A DNA stretch of 45,108 bases from Bacteroidota bacterium (GCA_013289045.1 JABDAU010000025.1:1-45108); one strand, 5' to 3'; shown: positions 15,092-22,988, counted from the stretch's first letter. Made by a program: numbers and translations. The notes: generated by a model from the letters alone, not told the origin.

Positions 15092-16009
15092 TTAAAACGT
15101 GATCTTGCGGATATACCACGGAATTCCGCCCGAATCCATGAAATACAGGTTTCCTGTCGCATCTGTTACCTGCGATACAGCTGATGATATCTGCGCTTTG
15201 TTAACCGGGCCATCGGCATGGCCTGATATACAGGATATAACCGTTTTTACCGAATCATTCTTGTTGAGTTTTTGAATAGCAAGCATGCCGCCATCTGACG
15301 TAGAACTAACGAAGACATCGCCATAAACGTCGGCCCCAAGATCATAAACATCGCCCAGTATCTTGCCGGCCCCTACGGTGCTCGTTGTACCTGTTGTACT
15401 GAGTTTTTGTATGCTGTTTTGCATATTGGTATAATATATATTACCATAAACATCCGGTGTAAATGTTACGAATTGTGCTGTCAATACGGTTGACAATGCG
15501 CCGCCGGGAGATATCTTATACAACGTATTGTTACCGGGGTAATAGAGATTGCCCTGTGCATCGAGCGCTATTTTTGCATTCGCCTGGAAATATGCCATGC
15601 TGATGTTAGTGTACAAAGTTGTAGCCGTGCCGGTTGGCGTTATTTTTAGCACGTCGGGGTGAGTTATGCCGTTAAAAGCAATTGTATATATATTTCCTGC
15701 CGAATCGGTAGTAAGGCACTGCATCGGGTGGTGCTCAACCGTATCATGATCTATAGTAGTCGGCGGAACGTAAAACACACTTTTGCCACCTGATTGTGTG
15801 ATCCTGAAAATAGTGTCAGGATCCTGGATCCGGAGCGCGTAAATGTTCCCGCTTTTGTCAACTGTAATGCTCGTATAATAACCGGTGGCAACAGTGCTCA
15901 CTGTGGCCGTTTTTTGCAAAGACGTTGGATCTTTTTTGCAGCTGTTTATGCAGAAGGCCATAACAATGATCCCTAAAATAACGGGCACGTAATAAACTAT
16001 CGTTTTCAT
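15092..16009 (-). CDS. NHL-type beta-propeller lipoprotein
   Basis: A 305-residue protein with a lipoprotein signal: hydrophobic VPVILGIIVMAF, then CINSC with Cys24 as the likely lipid anchor followed by KKD. The mature part contains repeated blades of the form D-x-x-GNIY (SITVDKSGNIYAL, TDSAGNIYTI, LDAQGNLYYPG, VTFTPDVYGNIYYT, DATGNLYFMD), matching NHL/SMP-30-type propellers. Such surface or periplasmic propellers bind ligands or proteins; the ligand is unknown. Monocistronic, with the terminator at 15031-15064. Confidence 0.82.
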   Translation of the reverse strand: MKTIVYYVPVILGIIVMAFCINSCKKDPTSLQKTATVSTVATGYYTSITVDKSGNIYALRIQDPDTIFRITQSGGKSVFYVPPTTIDHDTVEHHPMQCLTTDSAGNIYTIAFNGITHPDVLKITPTGTATTLYTNISMAYFQANAKIALDAQGNLYYPGNNTLYKISPGGALSTVLTAQFVTFTPDVYGNIYYTNMQNSIQKLSTTGTTSTVGAGKILGDVYDLGADVYGDVFVSSTSDGGMLAIQKLNKNDSVKTVISCISGHADGPVNKAQISSAVSQVTDATGNLYFMDSGGIPWYIRKITF

Positions 16010-16294
16010 ATTGAATGATTAATAATGTTTGTAATTGTGTTGGTTGGCATATGCATACAATTACATTACGCAGCCGGTTGGCAAAATGCTGGGGGAAATG
16101 TGAGTTTTTTTTCACCGGGCTAAACCTGTTCAATAAAAGGAGTAATAGCCCATGAATAGAGATTGCTTTTTTATTCCCTCCTTGCTCCTCCGCTAAAGCT
16201 ACAGCGGCACGCGGAGGGAGGGGGCGTGGCTGCAGGCGCGTAAATGCAGGGAGGGGTTTATTGGCCATGCAAACAGTATAAACCCCTCCTCTCG

Positions 16295-16595
16295 GGGTTT
16301 AAGGTAACCCATAAAATAAAAAAATTCGTAATGTCATCTAACGGTTAATGATAAAATCCAAGCGGCCGGTTGTTAATTTATAACCCACGAAACGTTCCTA
16401 CGGAACGTAGGACTCATTTCATACGCATTTCTACCCACCAGACGTCCCTACGGGACGTATAACCTGCAAGCCACGTCCCGTAGGGACGCCTGGTGGGTAG
16501 AAAAACGATTAATATTTACAATTGTGTTCCGTAGGAACACCTGGTGAAATAGTCAACCATACCAGCCATACAATTTTATGGGTTAACTTAAACCC
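16295..16595. mobile_element. Inserted unit with 23-bp inverted ends
   Basis: Ends 16295-16317 (GGGTTTAAGGTAACCCATAA onward) and 16573-16595 are inverted repeats with a single mismatch. The first bases, GGGTTT, may belong to the host repeat. The interior carries the four-hairpin unit at 16392-16540 and has no coding capacity. Confidence 0.5.
16392..16540. repeat. Four-hairpin BIME-like unit, copy 1
   Basis: In order there are: hairpin ACGTTCC-TAC-GGAACGT (16392-16408); CTACCCACCAG followed by hairpin ACGTCCC-TAC-GGGACGT (16442-16458); inverted hairpin CGTCCC-GTA-GGGACG (16474-16488) followed by CCTGGTGGGTAG; and inverted hairpin GTGTTCC-GTA-GGAACAC (16524-16540) followed by CTGGTG. This mirror arrangement of paired stem-loops with a conserved foot sequence is that of BIMEs made from REP pairs. 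Copy 2 is at 44002-44150. Confidence 0.7.
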
Positions 16596-16660
16596 TTGGG
16601 AGGGAATCGCACATTCCCTGCGCTTATTTAAAGCCGCATGTCTATTCATAGGCTATTACT

Positions 16661-16692
16661 AAAAAAAGGCCGCCCCATATTGTGGGACAGCC
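16661..16692 (-). terminator. Terminator of the ArsR-SRPBCC operon
   Basis: Read on the minus strand, GGCTGTCCCA pairs with TGGGGCGGCC (two G-U pairs) across a 5-base loop and is followed by seven T. It lies 57 bases beyond the SRPBCC stop. Confidence 0.8.
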
Positions 16693-16749
16693 TCTTGCGT
16701 GAATTTGAGCAACCGATATGAATTTAGTCTCACGTCTCAATTCTCACAT

Positions 16750-17241
16750 CTATTCCGCCGCCAGCAATTCTTCCAGTTGGTTAAGGCCCATAGTAAAGCC
16801 ACCTTCAAAGCCCATTTCCACCATCATTTTTATGGTTGCTTCGTCATCAAAGCTAAGGTCAACCACTACTTTTGTTTTGTCGCCTTCGGCTATAAATTTA
16901 TTATCCCAGTGTCCTGCCTTTGCGCCTGGTGCCGCATTGCCATCCTTATCAGAAAATACAGCATCTGCTGCAAACCTGCTGCCTTGCTCAATAGCGGTAA
17001 ATTTTACGCAGCTCCAATGCTCCTGGCCTTCCGGACCCACCATCGAATACAGCCAGGCGCCGCCTACCGTAAAATCCATCGATTTGGTTTTAGCTACCCA
17101 CGGTTTTGGGCCCCACCATTTTTCAAGCACGTCAGGGTCTGTCCATGCTTTCCATACTTTTTCAATCGGCGCGTTAAACTCACGTACTACGTGAATTTTT
17201 TTAGCGGCCAGGTCTTTTTCGAACACCATGTTGTTTGTCAT
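16750..17241 (-). CDS. SRPBCC/AHSA1-type START-like domain protein
   Basis: A 163-residue protein of the Aha1/START-like fold. It shows the typical VVREFNAPIEKVWKAWTDPD and LEKWWGPKPW motif (about 19-47), ending in a helix with EMGFEGGFTMGLNQLEELLA. These proteins bind hydrophobic ligands in a helix-grip cavity; the ligand here is unknown. It starts 11 bases after the ArsR-type regulator stop, so the pair forms an operon. This ArsR plus AHSA1 pairing is very common in bacteria and often concerns stress or growth responses. Expression should be set by the operator at 17560-17588. Confidence 0.9.
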   Translation of the reverse strand: MTNNMVFEKDLAAKKIHVVREFNAPIEKVWKAWTDPDVLEKWWGPKPWVAKTKSMDFTVGGAWLYSMVGPEGQEHWSCVKFTAIEQGSRFAADAVFSDKDGNAAPGAKAGHWDNKFIAEGDKTKVVVDLSFDDEATIKMMVEMGFEGGFTMGLNQLEELLAAE

Positions 17242-17252
17242 AGTTTTTAGTT

Positions 17253-17558
17253 TTATAAGTTGTTTAATATATTGTCTAATTGATCAAAGCGGTCCTCCCA
17301 CATTTTGCGGAAGCGTTCCAGCCAGATGTCTATTTCTTTCAATTTTTCAGGATTAACGTGGTAATGGATCTCCCTGCCGGTTTGCTTTTGCGATACCACC
17401 CCGCACTCGGTCAGGATCCCGATATGTTTTGATACTGCCTGCCGGGTGGTTTCAAAATGCTCGGCAAGGGCATTGGGCGTCATGGCCTGCACCACAAGTA
17501 AGGTTAAAATTGCCCTGCGTGTAGGGTCTGCTATGGCCTGGAAAACGTCTCTTCTCAT
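17253..17558 (-). CDS. ArsR-family winged-helix repressor
   Basis: A 101-residue winged-helix regulator: [18 protein letters not shown] opens the fold, [20 protein letters not shown] is the recognition helix region, and [12 protein letters not shown] the wing and following helix. The Cys pairs of metal sensors (ELCVCDL) are missing; the only Cys is in TECGVV. It therefore belongs to the non-metal group that partners SRPBCC proteins. A 28-base palindrome directly before its start, over its own -7 box, indicates autorepression. Confidence 0.92.
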   Translation of the reverse strand: MRRDVFQAIADPTRRAILTLLVVQAMTPNALAEHFETTRQAVSKHIGILTECGVVSQKQTGREIHYHVNPEKLKEIDIWLERFRKMWEDRFDQLDNILNNL

Positions 17559-17559
17559 A

Positions 17560-17588
17560 ATATTTGCAACCGATTGGTTGCAAATATA
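17560..17588 (-). promoter_or_regulatory. ArsR operator overlapping the operon promoter
   Basis: ATATTTGCAACC (17560-17571) and GGTTGCAAATAT (17576-17587) form a perfect palindrome around GATT. On the minus strand TATATTTG at 17588-17581 matches the -7 consensus, and a TTG lies 21 bases upstream of it. A repressor on this site would cover the -7 box and the transcription start. The leader to the start codon would be about 16 bases. Confidence 0.8.
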
Positions 17589-17656
17589 GATATATTAATT
17601 TGACACTTGCAAAAATTATTTTTATTTGATTGGAAAAGAGAACTTGTTACGGGAGC

Positions 17657-17752
17657 TTAACCACAGAGGGCACTGAGATTTACACAGAGGGCACAGAGAT
17701 TTTTTTCACTCCGCGTTCTCTGTGTTTTTCTCTCTGAGTTCTCTGTGGTTAA
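17657..17752. repeat. TTAACCACAGAG hairpin repeat, copy 2
   Basis: Starts TTAACCACAGAGGGCACTGA and ends CTCTGTGGTTAA, with the middle pairing GGCACAGAG against CTCTGTG words. Followed 25 bases later by copy 3. Confidence 0.7.
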
Positions 17753-17777
17753 AAAATATCGGAGATGTTATTTTCAG

Positions 17778-17874
17778 TTTAACCACGTAGAGCGCTAAGA
17801 TTTACAAGAGCACACAGAGATCTTTTTCACTCTGTGCGCTCTGTGTTTTTCCTCTCTGAGTTCTCTGTGGTTAA
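17778..17874. repeat. TTAACCACAGAG hairpin repeat, copy 3
   Basis: A tandem neighbour of copy 2 in the same orientation, with a diverged left arm (TTTAACCACGTAGAGCGC) and a nearly identical right arm (CTCTGAGTTCTCTGTGG). It ends 12 bases before the stop of the membrane protein gene at 17887. Confidence 0.65.
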
Positions 17875-17886
17875 AATACGGCGATG

Positions 17887-18654
17887 TTATTCCCTATCGC
17901 CGTACTCTTTTTTCATATCGCCAAGCAATTTGGTATTGCATGTTAAAACCATTTTCATGCTTCGCACCAGGCGCGGCAAAAACCGCGACCGTACCATTTC
18001 CAAATACTCATTAAATACAGTAGGATCATAGGTGAGCAGGGGCGGGCCGCTTTTCAGAAATTTATTCAGCGCAGCAGTATCTATCCCATGCAAGTAGCTG
18101 TATTGAACGATATTATTGACCTGCGAATTATATTGGAATTCAAATATCCGGGCACGCATCTTACGCACCTCTACATATATAGCGCGGTCATTTTCCTGGA
18201 TAGCCTGCAACCTTCGGCAAAGCTGGTCATACTGTTCTATTTCGCGCGCGATATGCTTTTCAAAGAATTGCAGCGACCCGGTACTTTTCAGTTGTTGAAA
18301 TGTAGCATCGTTAGGTATGAACGTACCCGATGCGCCGCCAAAAAGGCCGTGATAATACAACTTCCCGGTAGGGATTTTTTTAATGTCGTTTTTAGTTAGC
18401 AGGCTCGTCAGCGAATCCACATTTGCCGATGCCATGGTGTAATATTTAATAAGGTCCTTTAAGCTGTCGTTATCCGCCTGCAGGTCGCTCATCATGGTTG
18501 CGGCATACGCTTTTACTTTATGGTGCTCAGTAATGTGCTCCCGTATATTTTCGGCAAAAAAGCCCATGGTAACGGCTAAAAATATCATCAGGCCTTCGAG
18601 TAAGTATTCTTTAAAGCCTTTCTTTTCAACCTCGGGATGGTGGTGTACTTCCAT
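17887..18654 (-). CDS. MEVHHH-type membrane-anchored protein, paralogue A
   Basis: A 255-residue protein starting MEVHHHPEVEKKGFKEYLLE, then one transmembrane helix (about 20-36, GLMIFLAVTMGFFAE). A long, mostly helical extracytoplasmic part follows, with an SDLQADNDSLKDLIKYY segment near 55-70. The family is widespread and uncharacterised in Bacteroidota (from memory), with the topology of DUF6090-like proteins. It is the second of a tandem pair with 18694-19431 (39-base gap, same strand). The first 40 or so residues are nearly identical between the two while the rest is strongly diverged. Confidence 0.75.
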   Translation of the reverse strand: MEVHHHPEVEKKGFKEYLLEGLMIFLAVTMGFFAENIREHITEHHKVKAYAATMMSDLQADNDSLKDLIKYYTMASANVDSLTSLLTKNDIKKIPTGKLYYHGLFGGASGTFIPNDATFQQLKSTGSLQFFEKHIAREIEQYDQLCRRLQAIQENDRAIYVEVRKMRARIFEFQYNSQVNNIVQYSYLHGIDTAALNKFLKSGPPLLTYDPTVFNEYLEMVRSRFLPRLVRSMKMVLTCNTKLLGDMKKEYGDRE

Positions 18655-18693
18655 TAATAGGGGTGTTAATTGTTATGATACTCTTTTATGCAT

Positions 18694-19431
18694 TTATTTT
18701 TCATCCAGGCCAAAGCGGTCATTTATATACTTGATCAACCTTACTGCTTCTTGCTTTACCGAATCCTGGTGTTCTATCGCATCTAAATGCAACACTTTTA
18801 GGATGCTGACATTAACCCCGAGCTGCTCAATGTCATCCTGTTTGAGATTACGCAAACGGCCATCAGCAACGCGCTGGTTTTTTGAAAAGAAGTAAGCCGA
18901 CATGTTTGCCGTTGTAAAATGTGCTTCGCAAAAAGGCTGGATGTGGCTGGTTATATGCTGCAGTTCCAGGTCTTCAACATGCTTTACAATATCCTCCTCA
19001 AATTGGTAATCGGAAATATAATTGGCTATGCCGGAGCTGGAGAACTGTTTTAAATGCAATTCGCTTTTTATGGCATTAATACTGCCGCTTGAGCCCTGGA
19101 ACAATTTTATAGAATAGCTATTGCCGATAAGCTGTTGTAATTTCCGGGTATCCATCCCGGCCATGGGTTGCTGCAACAGAACCAGCAGGCTGTCGTCGTT
19201 TTTAACATAGCCCTGGTGCGCCGCCATTACCTTATCCAGCCTTGCGGTATCTGATCTTAGCTCCTGTACAAAACCCCTGCACAGTTGCTGTACATGTTCT
19301 TTGTTGGTGATGTTTTCCCTTATACTTTCGGCAAAAAAGCCCATGGTAACGGCCACAAATATCATCAGGCCTTCTAACAGGTATTCTTTGAAGCCCTTCT
19401 TTTCGACTTCAGGGTGATGGTGGACTTCCAT
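18694..19431 (-). CDS. MEVHHH-type membrane-anchored protein, paralogue B
   Basis: A 245-residue paralogue of 17887-18654. It has the same N-terminus with Leu to Val and Asn to Ser changes (GLMIFVAVTMGFFAESIRE), then a different helical domain containing CRGFVQELRSDTARLDKVMA and ending INDRFGLDEK. The N-terminal DNA of the two copies differs mainly at third codon positions, so the near-identity is kept by selection on the protein. It is first in the operon. The 272-base AT-rich stretch upstream (19432-19703) holds only the terminator at 19646; I saw no exact TAnnTTTG promoter there. Confidence 0.75.
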   Translation of the reverse strand: MEVHHHPEVEKKGFKEYLLEGLMIFVAVTMGFFAESIRENITNKEHVQQLCRGFVQELRSDTARLDKVMAAHQGYVKNDDSLLVLLQQPMAGMDTRKLQQLIGNSYSIKLFQGSSGSINAIKSELHLKQFSSSGIANYISDYQFEEDIVKHVEDLELQHITSHIQPFCEAHFTTANMSAYFFSKNQRVADGRLRNLKQDDIEQLGVNVSILKVLHLDAIEHQDSVKQEAVRLIKYINDRFGLDEK

Positions 19432-19645
19432 AGGCTGGGGCGGCGGTTGTTGTTTCAGAAGCTAAATTGTGAATCCTAAAATTATATAATTTTCTAAATA
19501 TCAACAACTTGTAAAGTTAAGTCCATTGTAATTTTATAGAAATAATATCAACTACAATTTAACGCATCCTATAAATTCGGATAATAATTTAACTCCTTAT
19601 AGTGGTGAATAATCAACCGGCAAAGTCACCCCAAAAACAGAAAAC

Positions 19646-19683
19646 AAAACAGCCCGTACCATTTTACCGGTACGGGCTGTTTT
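19646..19683 (-). terminator. Terminator of the WXXGXW-repeat gene
   Basis: A 15-bp perfect stem (arms 19646-19660 and 19669-19683, GCCCGTACC/GGTACGGGC core) lies 20 bases after the gene's stop, with T-rich sequence following on the minus strand. Confidence 0.85.
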
Positions 19684-19703
19684 AGCTATTGCTGAATTAG
19701 AAA

Positions 19704-20855
19704 TTAATGATGTTCCTTTTCGGCAGGGTGCGGCTCAGCATGCTGCTGCGGGCGCGGTGCACTGTGTTGCTGCGGTGCGTGTTGCTGCGTATGCTGTTGC
19801 GGAGCATGCTGCTGAGGAGCATGTTGTTGCGGAGCACTGTGCTGTTGCGGAGCACTATGCTGTTGCGGAGCATGTTGTTGCGCAGCCGGCTGTGTATGCT
19901 GCTCCGTTGGATGGGCCATACCAGGCGAATTAGTGGGCTTTGGATGATTTTCAGGCCTTGTCTGATTAGCTGGTTTAGCTTGTTCAGTCTTTACGTGGTT
20001 ATCCGGTTTGTTATTATCTGCCGGGTTATTACGTTCAGGGTTGGTTTGGTTCACGCTTGGTTTGTGATCAGCAGCGCCATTAGTATGCTGCGTAGCATGG
20101 TTTTGTGGCGTAGCGGTATGCGGCACTGATTTACCTTCCGGGTTAAAATGTGAGCCACCCGGTTTGTTCATAGCTACGTTGGTTGGCCTGCCCCCGTTTG
20201 ATTTGGAGAACTGGCTCTTATCCTGCATAGCTTTGTGCGCATGATTTTGTTGCTGGCTGGTAGGCTGTACGTGATGATCTCTCTCTGCAGCTAACTCCTC
20301 CGGACGAGGCCTTGCCTGCACACCATGCGAACCGCCGTTAAAGCTTACATGGTTATTTACCACGGTATGGTTTATGATCACAGTCCTGTCTACATAGGTA
20401 TTGTGTACTATCGTCCTGTTCACATTTACAACGGCCGTATTGTAACGGAAGTGGCCGCCCGACCAGTTACCGCCCACGAAGCCTACGCCTACGTAACCGC
20501 CGCCATAGTTAATGCCACCGTAAAAACCTACGTGCGGGCCCCAATAACCGGAGTGAAAACCGTATGCGCCGTTCTCATAACCCCAGTAAGCCGGTGTCCA
20601 TAAATAATTTGGCTGCGGAGGGGCAACCCATACACCGGGTACCCAATAGTAATCCTGTACATCCGGGTCCCAAGCCCAATAGCCCGGCTGCCATAAATAG
20701 CCATCTTCAGGGCATGGCGGTTGTGTATATTCCGGCAGTTCCGGCGGGGCAATATTGGCCGAAATGCTGATGCCAACGCTTATCTGTGCATGAAGTTTTG
20801 GCGCTGCGCATAACATCGCGGCAGCAACAAAACCAATTTTTAGTAGCTTCTTCAT
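19704..20855 (-). CDS. Secreted WXXGXW-repeat protein with His/Gln/Pro-rich tail
   Basis: A 383-residue exported protein with a signal peptide (MKKLLKIGFVAAAMLCAAPKL, cleavage after HAQ near 24). Residues about 45-130 hold repeated aromatic blocks of the WXXGXW type: YLWQPGYWAW, YYWVPGVWV, YLWTPAYWG, FHSGYWGP. Next is a Gly/Asn/Val-rich part (NYGGGYVGVGFVGG, then VNRTIVHNTYVDRTVIINH). The final 200 residues are low complexity, rich in His, Gln, Pro and Asn with repeated APQQHSAPQQH units. The His-rich tail could bind metal (inference). Function is unknown; members are often found in envelope-associated contexts. Monocistronic, with a terminator at 19646. Confidence 0.85.
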   Translation of the reverse strand: MKKLLKIGFVAAAMLCAAPKLHAQISVGISISANIAPPELPEYTQPPCPEDGYLWQPGYWAWDPDVQDYYWVPGVWVAPPQPNYLWTPAYWGYENGAYGFHSGYWGPHVGFYGGINYGGGYVGVGFVGGNWSGGHFRYNTAVVNVNRTIVHNTYVDRTVIINHTVVNNHVSFNGGSHGVQARPRPEELAAERDHHVQPTSQQQNHAHKAMQDKSQFSKSNGGRPTNVAMNKPGGSHFNPEGKSVPHTATPQNHATQHTNGAADHKPSVNQTNPERNNPADNNKPDNHVKTEQAKPANQTRPENHPKPTNSPGMAHPTEQHTQPAAQQHAPQQHSAPQQHSAPQQHAPQQHAPQQHTQQHAPQQHSAPRPQQHAEPHPAEKEHH

Positions 20856-20965
20856 AATAAATTGTTTTGTTTAGTGTGTTTACTAATACATTTAAGACGG
20901 CATATAAGTTTTATAGTTTAAATTAGAATTTGAGTAAAGCTTATTATCAAATTATTACCTCATAA

Positions 20966-21000
20966 AAAATGCCCATTAAAACATTGCTAAAGGGCATTTT
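20966..21000 (-). terminator. Terminator of the zinc peptidase gene
   Basis: AAAATGCCC and GGGCATTTT form a 9-bp stem with a 17-base loop and a T run on the minus strand, 29 bases after the stop of 21029-21751. Confidence 0.7.
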
Positions 21001-21028
21001 GTAAGGATTAATTTTCTGAAGAAATTTA

Positions 21029-21751
21029 TCAGTTGCGCCTGTTAAACAATAACGATGCATAATATAACAAAGCAGCCAGCGCGCTCAGGGCAGCAACCAC
21101 GTAAGTCATGGCGGCCCACCATAAGGCGTCTTTTGCTTCGTTGTGTTCCTGTTGCGTTTGCATTACGGTGTAATTGTTATTGAGCCATGCCAAAGCCCTG
21201 CGACTTGCATCGAACTCCACAGGCAAAGTGATAAAACTAAACGCCGTTACCAGCGCCAAAGCAGCAACGCCAATTGCCAATACTAATGGATTATGCGTAA
21301 AGAACAACAGTAGTACGCCAATAAACAACGTCCATTGCGTTAAGGTTGATGCCACATTGATAACCGGCACCATTGCGCTGCGTAAACTGAGCCACGTATA
21401 AGCCTTTGCATGCTGAACAGCGTGACCGCATTCATGCGCGGCTACTGCGGCGGCGGCAACACTCCGGCTATAAAAAACATCCGGACTGAGGTTTACCGTT
21501 TTGGTTTCGGGGTTATAATGGTCGGTGAGTTGGCCTTCTGTCGAAACTACCTGCACATCATAAATGCCGTTTTCGCGCAGCATCCGTTCGGCTACTTCCT
21601 GGCCGGAAAGGCCCGAGCTCAAAGGCATTTGCGCGTATTCCCTGAACTTGCTTTTAAAGCGCCATTGCACAATAGCGCCAATTATGGCTATTGCTATCAT
21701 CAGCAGCCAGGCCGGGCCTATAGCTATATATCCTAAAATGAAATGATCCAT
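21029..21751 (-). CDS. YugP-type membrane zinc metallopeptidase
   Basis: A 240-residue neutral zinc metallopeptidase of the YugP family. It has an N-terminal membrane helix (about 10-29), a domain with NLSPDVFYSRSVAAAAVAAH, the zinc motif HECGH at 106-110 (catalytic Glu107), and AVQHAKAY after it. Two further helices lie around 130-175 (VINVASTLTQWTLFIGVLLL, then VLAIGVAALALVTAFSF), with the conserved LPVEFDASRRAL between helices, and there is a last helix near 215-232. Its substrate is unknown. The gene is divergent from the FAD oxidoreductase at 21846. Confidence 0.9.
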   Translation of the reverse strand: MDHFILGYIAIGPAWLLMIAIAIIGAIVQWRFKSKFREYAQMPLSSGLSGQEVAERMLRENGIYDVQVVSTEGQLTDHYNPETKTVNLSPDVFYSRSVAAAAVAAHECGHAVQHAKAYTWLSLRSAMVPVINVASTLTQWTLFIGVLLLFFTHNPLVLAIGVAALALVTAFSFITLPVEFDASRRALAWLNNNYTVMQTQQEHNEAKDALWWAAMTYVVAALSALAALLYYASLLFNRRN

Positions 21752-21821
21752 AATTAAATATTTGTTATGTCTGTTACTTCAAAAAGTATTCCGAATTAAA
21801 GAACCAGCGAAACGATTGTTG

Positions 21822-21829
21822 TACCTTTG
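21822..21829 (+). promoter_or_regulatory. -7 box TACCTTTG upstream of the FAD oxidoreductase
   Basis: An exact TAnnTTTG match 16 bases before the TTG start codon at 21846. It would place the transcription start about 10 bases before that codon, which supports such a short leader and the unusual start. Confidence 0.6.
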
Positions 21830-21845
21830 AATACATTTATAACGT

Positions 21846-22988
21846 TTGGAAGCATCATTTTCATATTGGGAACGCACCGCGTTTATTGATGATGCCGATG
21901 TGATCATCATCGGCAGCGGGCTGGTTGGCCTGAGCGCCGCGCTGCACCTAAAAACCCGTGAGCCCAAACTAAAGGTACTGGTGCTGGAACGCGGCTTCCT
22001 GCCAACAGGCGCCAGCACAAAAAACGCCGGATTTGCCTGTTTTGGCACTGTTTCGGAACAATTGGAAGGTTTAAAGCGATCATCAGAAGATGAAGTTGCG
22101 CAGCTGGTAGCTTACAAATGGCGCGGCTTACAACGGCTGCGGCAGAACCTCGGCGATGCCAATATCGGTTTTTACCAGCATGGCGGATATGAGCTGTTTA
22201 TGGATAACGAGCATAGGCAGGCTGAAAGGTGCATCGATAAAATTCCGTATCTCAATAGATTATTAAAAGATGCTATCGGCGGGACTGACATTTATGCAGT
22301 CGCAGATGATAAGATCGGCGCTTTTGGCTTTGATAAAGTTAAGCACCTGATCTATAACCCGTATGAGGGACAGATCAACACCGGCAAAATGATGCGCACC
22401 CTGCTGCAAAAGGTTTACAGTTTGGATGTCGCGGTTTTAAATTCGTGCCCGGTTACCAAAATAGAGCATTATAAGGATCAGATCTACCTGCATACGCCGC
22501 ATGGCATTTTTAAAACGCCTAAAATGATACTGGCAACCAATGCCTTCGCCAACCAGCTTTTCCCCGAGCTGAAAGTGACACCCGGCCGCGGGCAGGTAAT
22601 GGTTACCAAGCCCATCCCCGGGCTGAAACTGAAAGGCACTTATCATTTTAACGAAGGCTATTATTATTTCCGCAATATAGATGGCCGTGTACTTTTTGGC
22701 GGCGGTCGTAACCTGGATTTTGAGGCTGAAGCGACCTGGGAGTTCGGCCATACCGATATTGTAAGGCAGCAACTTATGGATTATCTTAACGAAGTGATCC
22801 TGCCCGGTCAGGATGCTGAGATCGACTACTGGTGGAGCGGCATCATGGGTTTCGGCGAAGACCTGTGCCCGATAGTAAAACAAATAGGCCCCGGCACGTA
22901 TTGCGCGGTACGCTGCAACGGTATGGGCGTAGCGATGGGCAGTTTGGTGGGTGAGGAAGTAGCGGAGCTGGCTTTGAACCAGGATTAA
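21846..22988 (+). CDS. FAD-dependent oxidoreductase, DAO (glycine/D-amino acid oxidase) family
   Basis: A 380-residue flavoprotein with the dinucleotide-binding motif IIIGSGLVGLSAALHL near 20-35, ERGFLPTGASTKNAGFACFG after the second strand, TPGRGQVMVTKP in the middle and NGMGVAMGS at the C-terminal FAD contact. It should oxidise an amine or imino acid; the substrate is unknown. The start is TTG at 21846: a stop codon (21840-21842) lies just upstream in frame, there is no ATG before the Rossmann motif, and the promoter at 21822 leaves no room for another. The non-canonical start may lower expression. The 3' end merges with a dispersed AAACGGATTAAAGAG repeat. Confidence 0.88.
   Translation: MEASFSYWERTAFIDDADVIIIGSGLVGLSAALHLKTREPKLKVLVLERGFLPTGASTKNAGFACFGTVSEQLEGLKRSSEDEVAQLVAYKWRGLQRLRQNLGDANIGFYQHGGYELFMDNEHRQAERCIDKIPYLNRLLKDAIGGTDIYAVADDKIGAFGFDKVKHLIYNPYEGQINTGKMMRTLLQKVYSLDVAVLNSCPVTKIEHYKDQIYLHTPHGIFKTPKMILATNAFANQLFPELKVTPGRGQVMVTKPIPGLKLKGTYHFNEGYYYFRNIDGRVLFGGGRNLDFEAEATWEFGHTDIVRQQLMDYLNEVILPGQDAEIDYWWSGIMGFGEDLCPIVKQIGPGTYCAVRCNGMGVAMGSLVGEEVAELALNQD

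Larger units (their letters stand above)
16173..16607. repeat. Host palindromic repeat, copy 2, interrupted by a different element
   Basis: Starts ATTCCCTCC (16173) and ends GGGAGGGAAT (16598-16607), continuing into TCGCAC as in copy 1. It contains the same GGGAGGGGTTTAT / TATAAACCCCTCC hairpin. It is split at its second half by the sequence 16295-16595. Together with 16608-16660 it accounts for most of the gene-free stretch 16010-16749; 16010-16172 shows nothing recognisable. Confidence 0.6.

Noticed and set aside
19707..20129. 140-residue Leu/Arg-rich plus-strand frame
   Set aside because: Produced by reading the complement of the His/Gln-rich repeat tail of the WXXGXW-repeat gene; pure low complexity.
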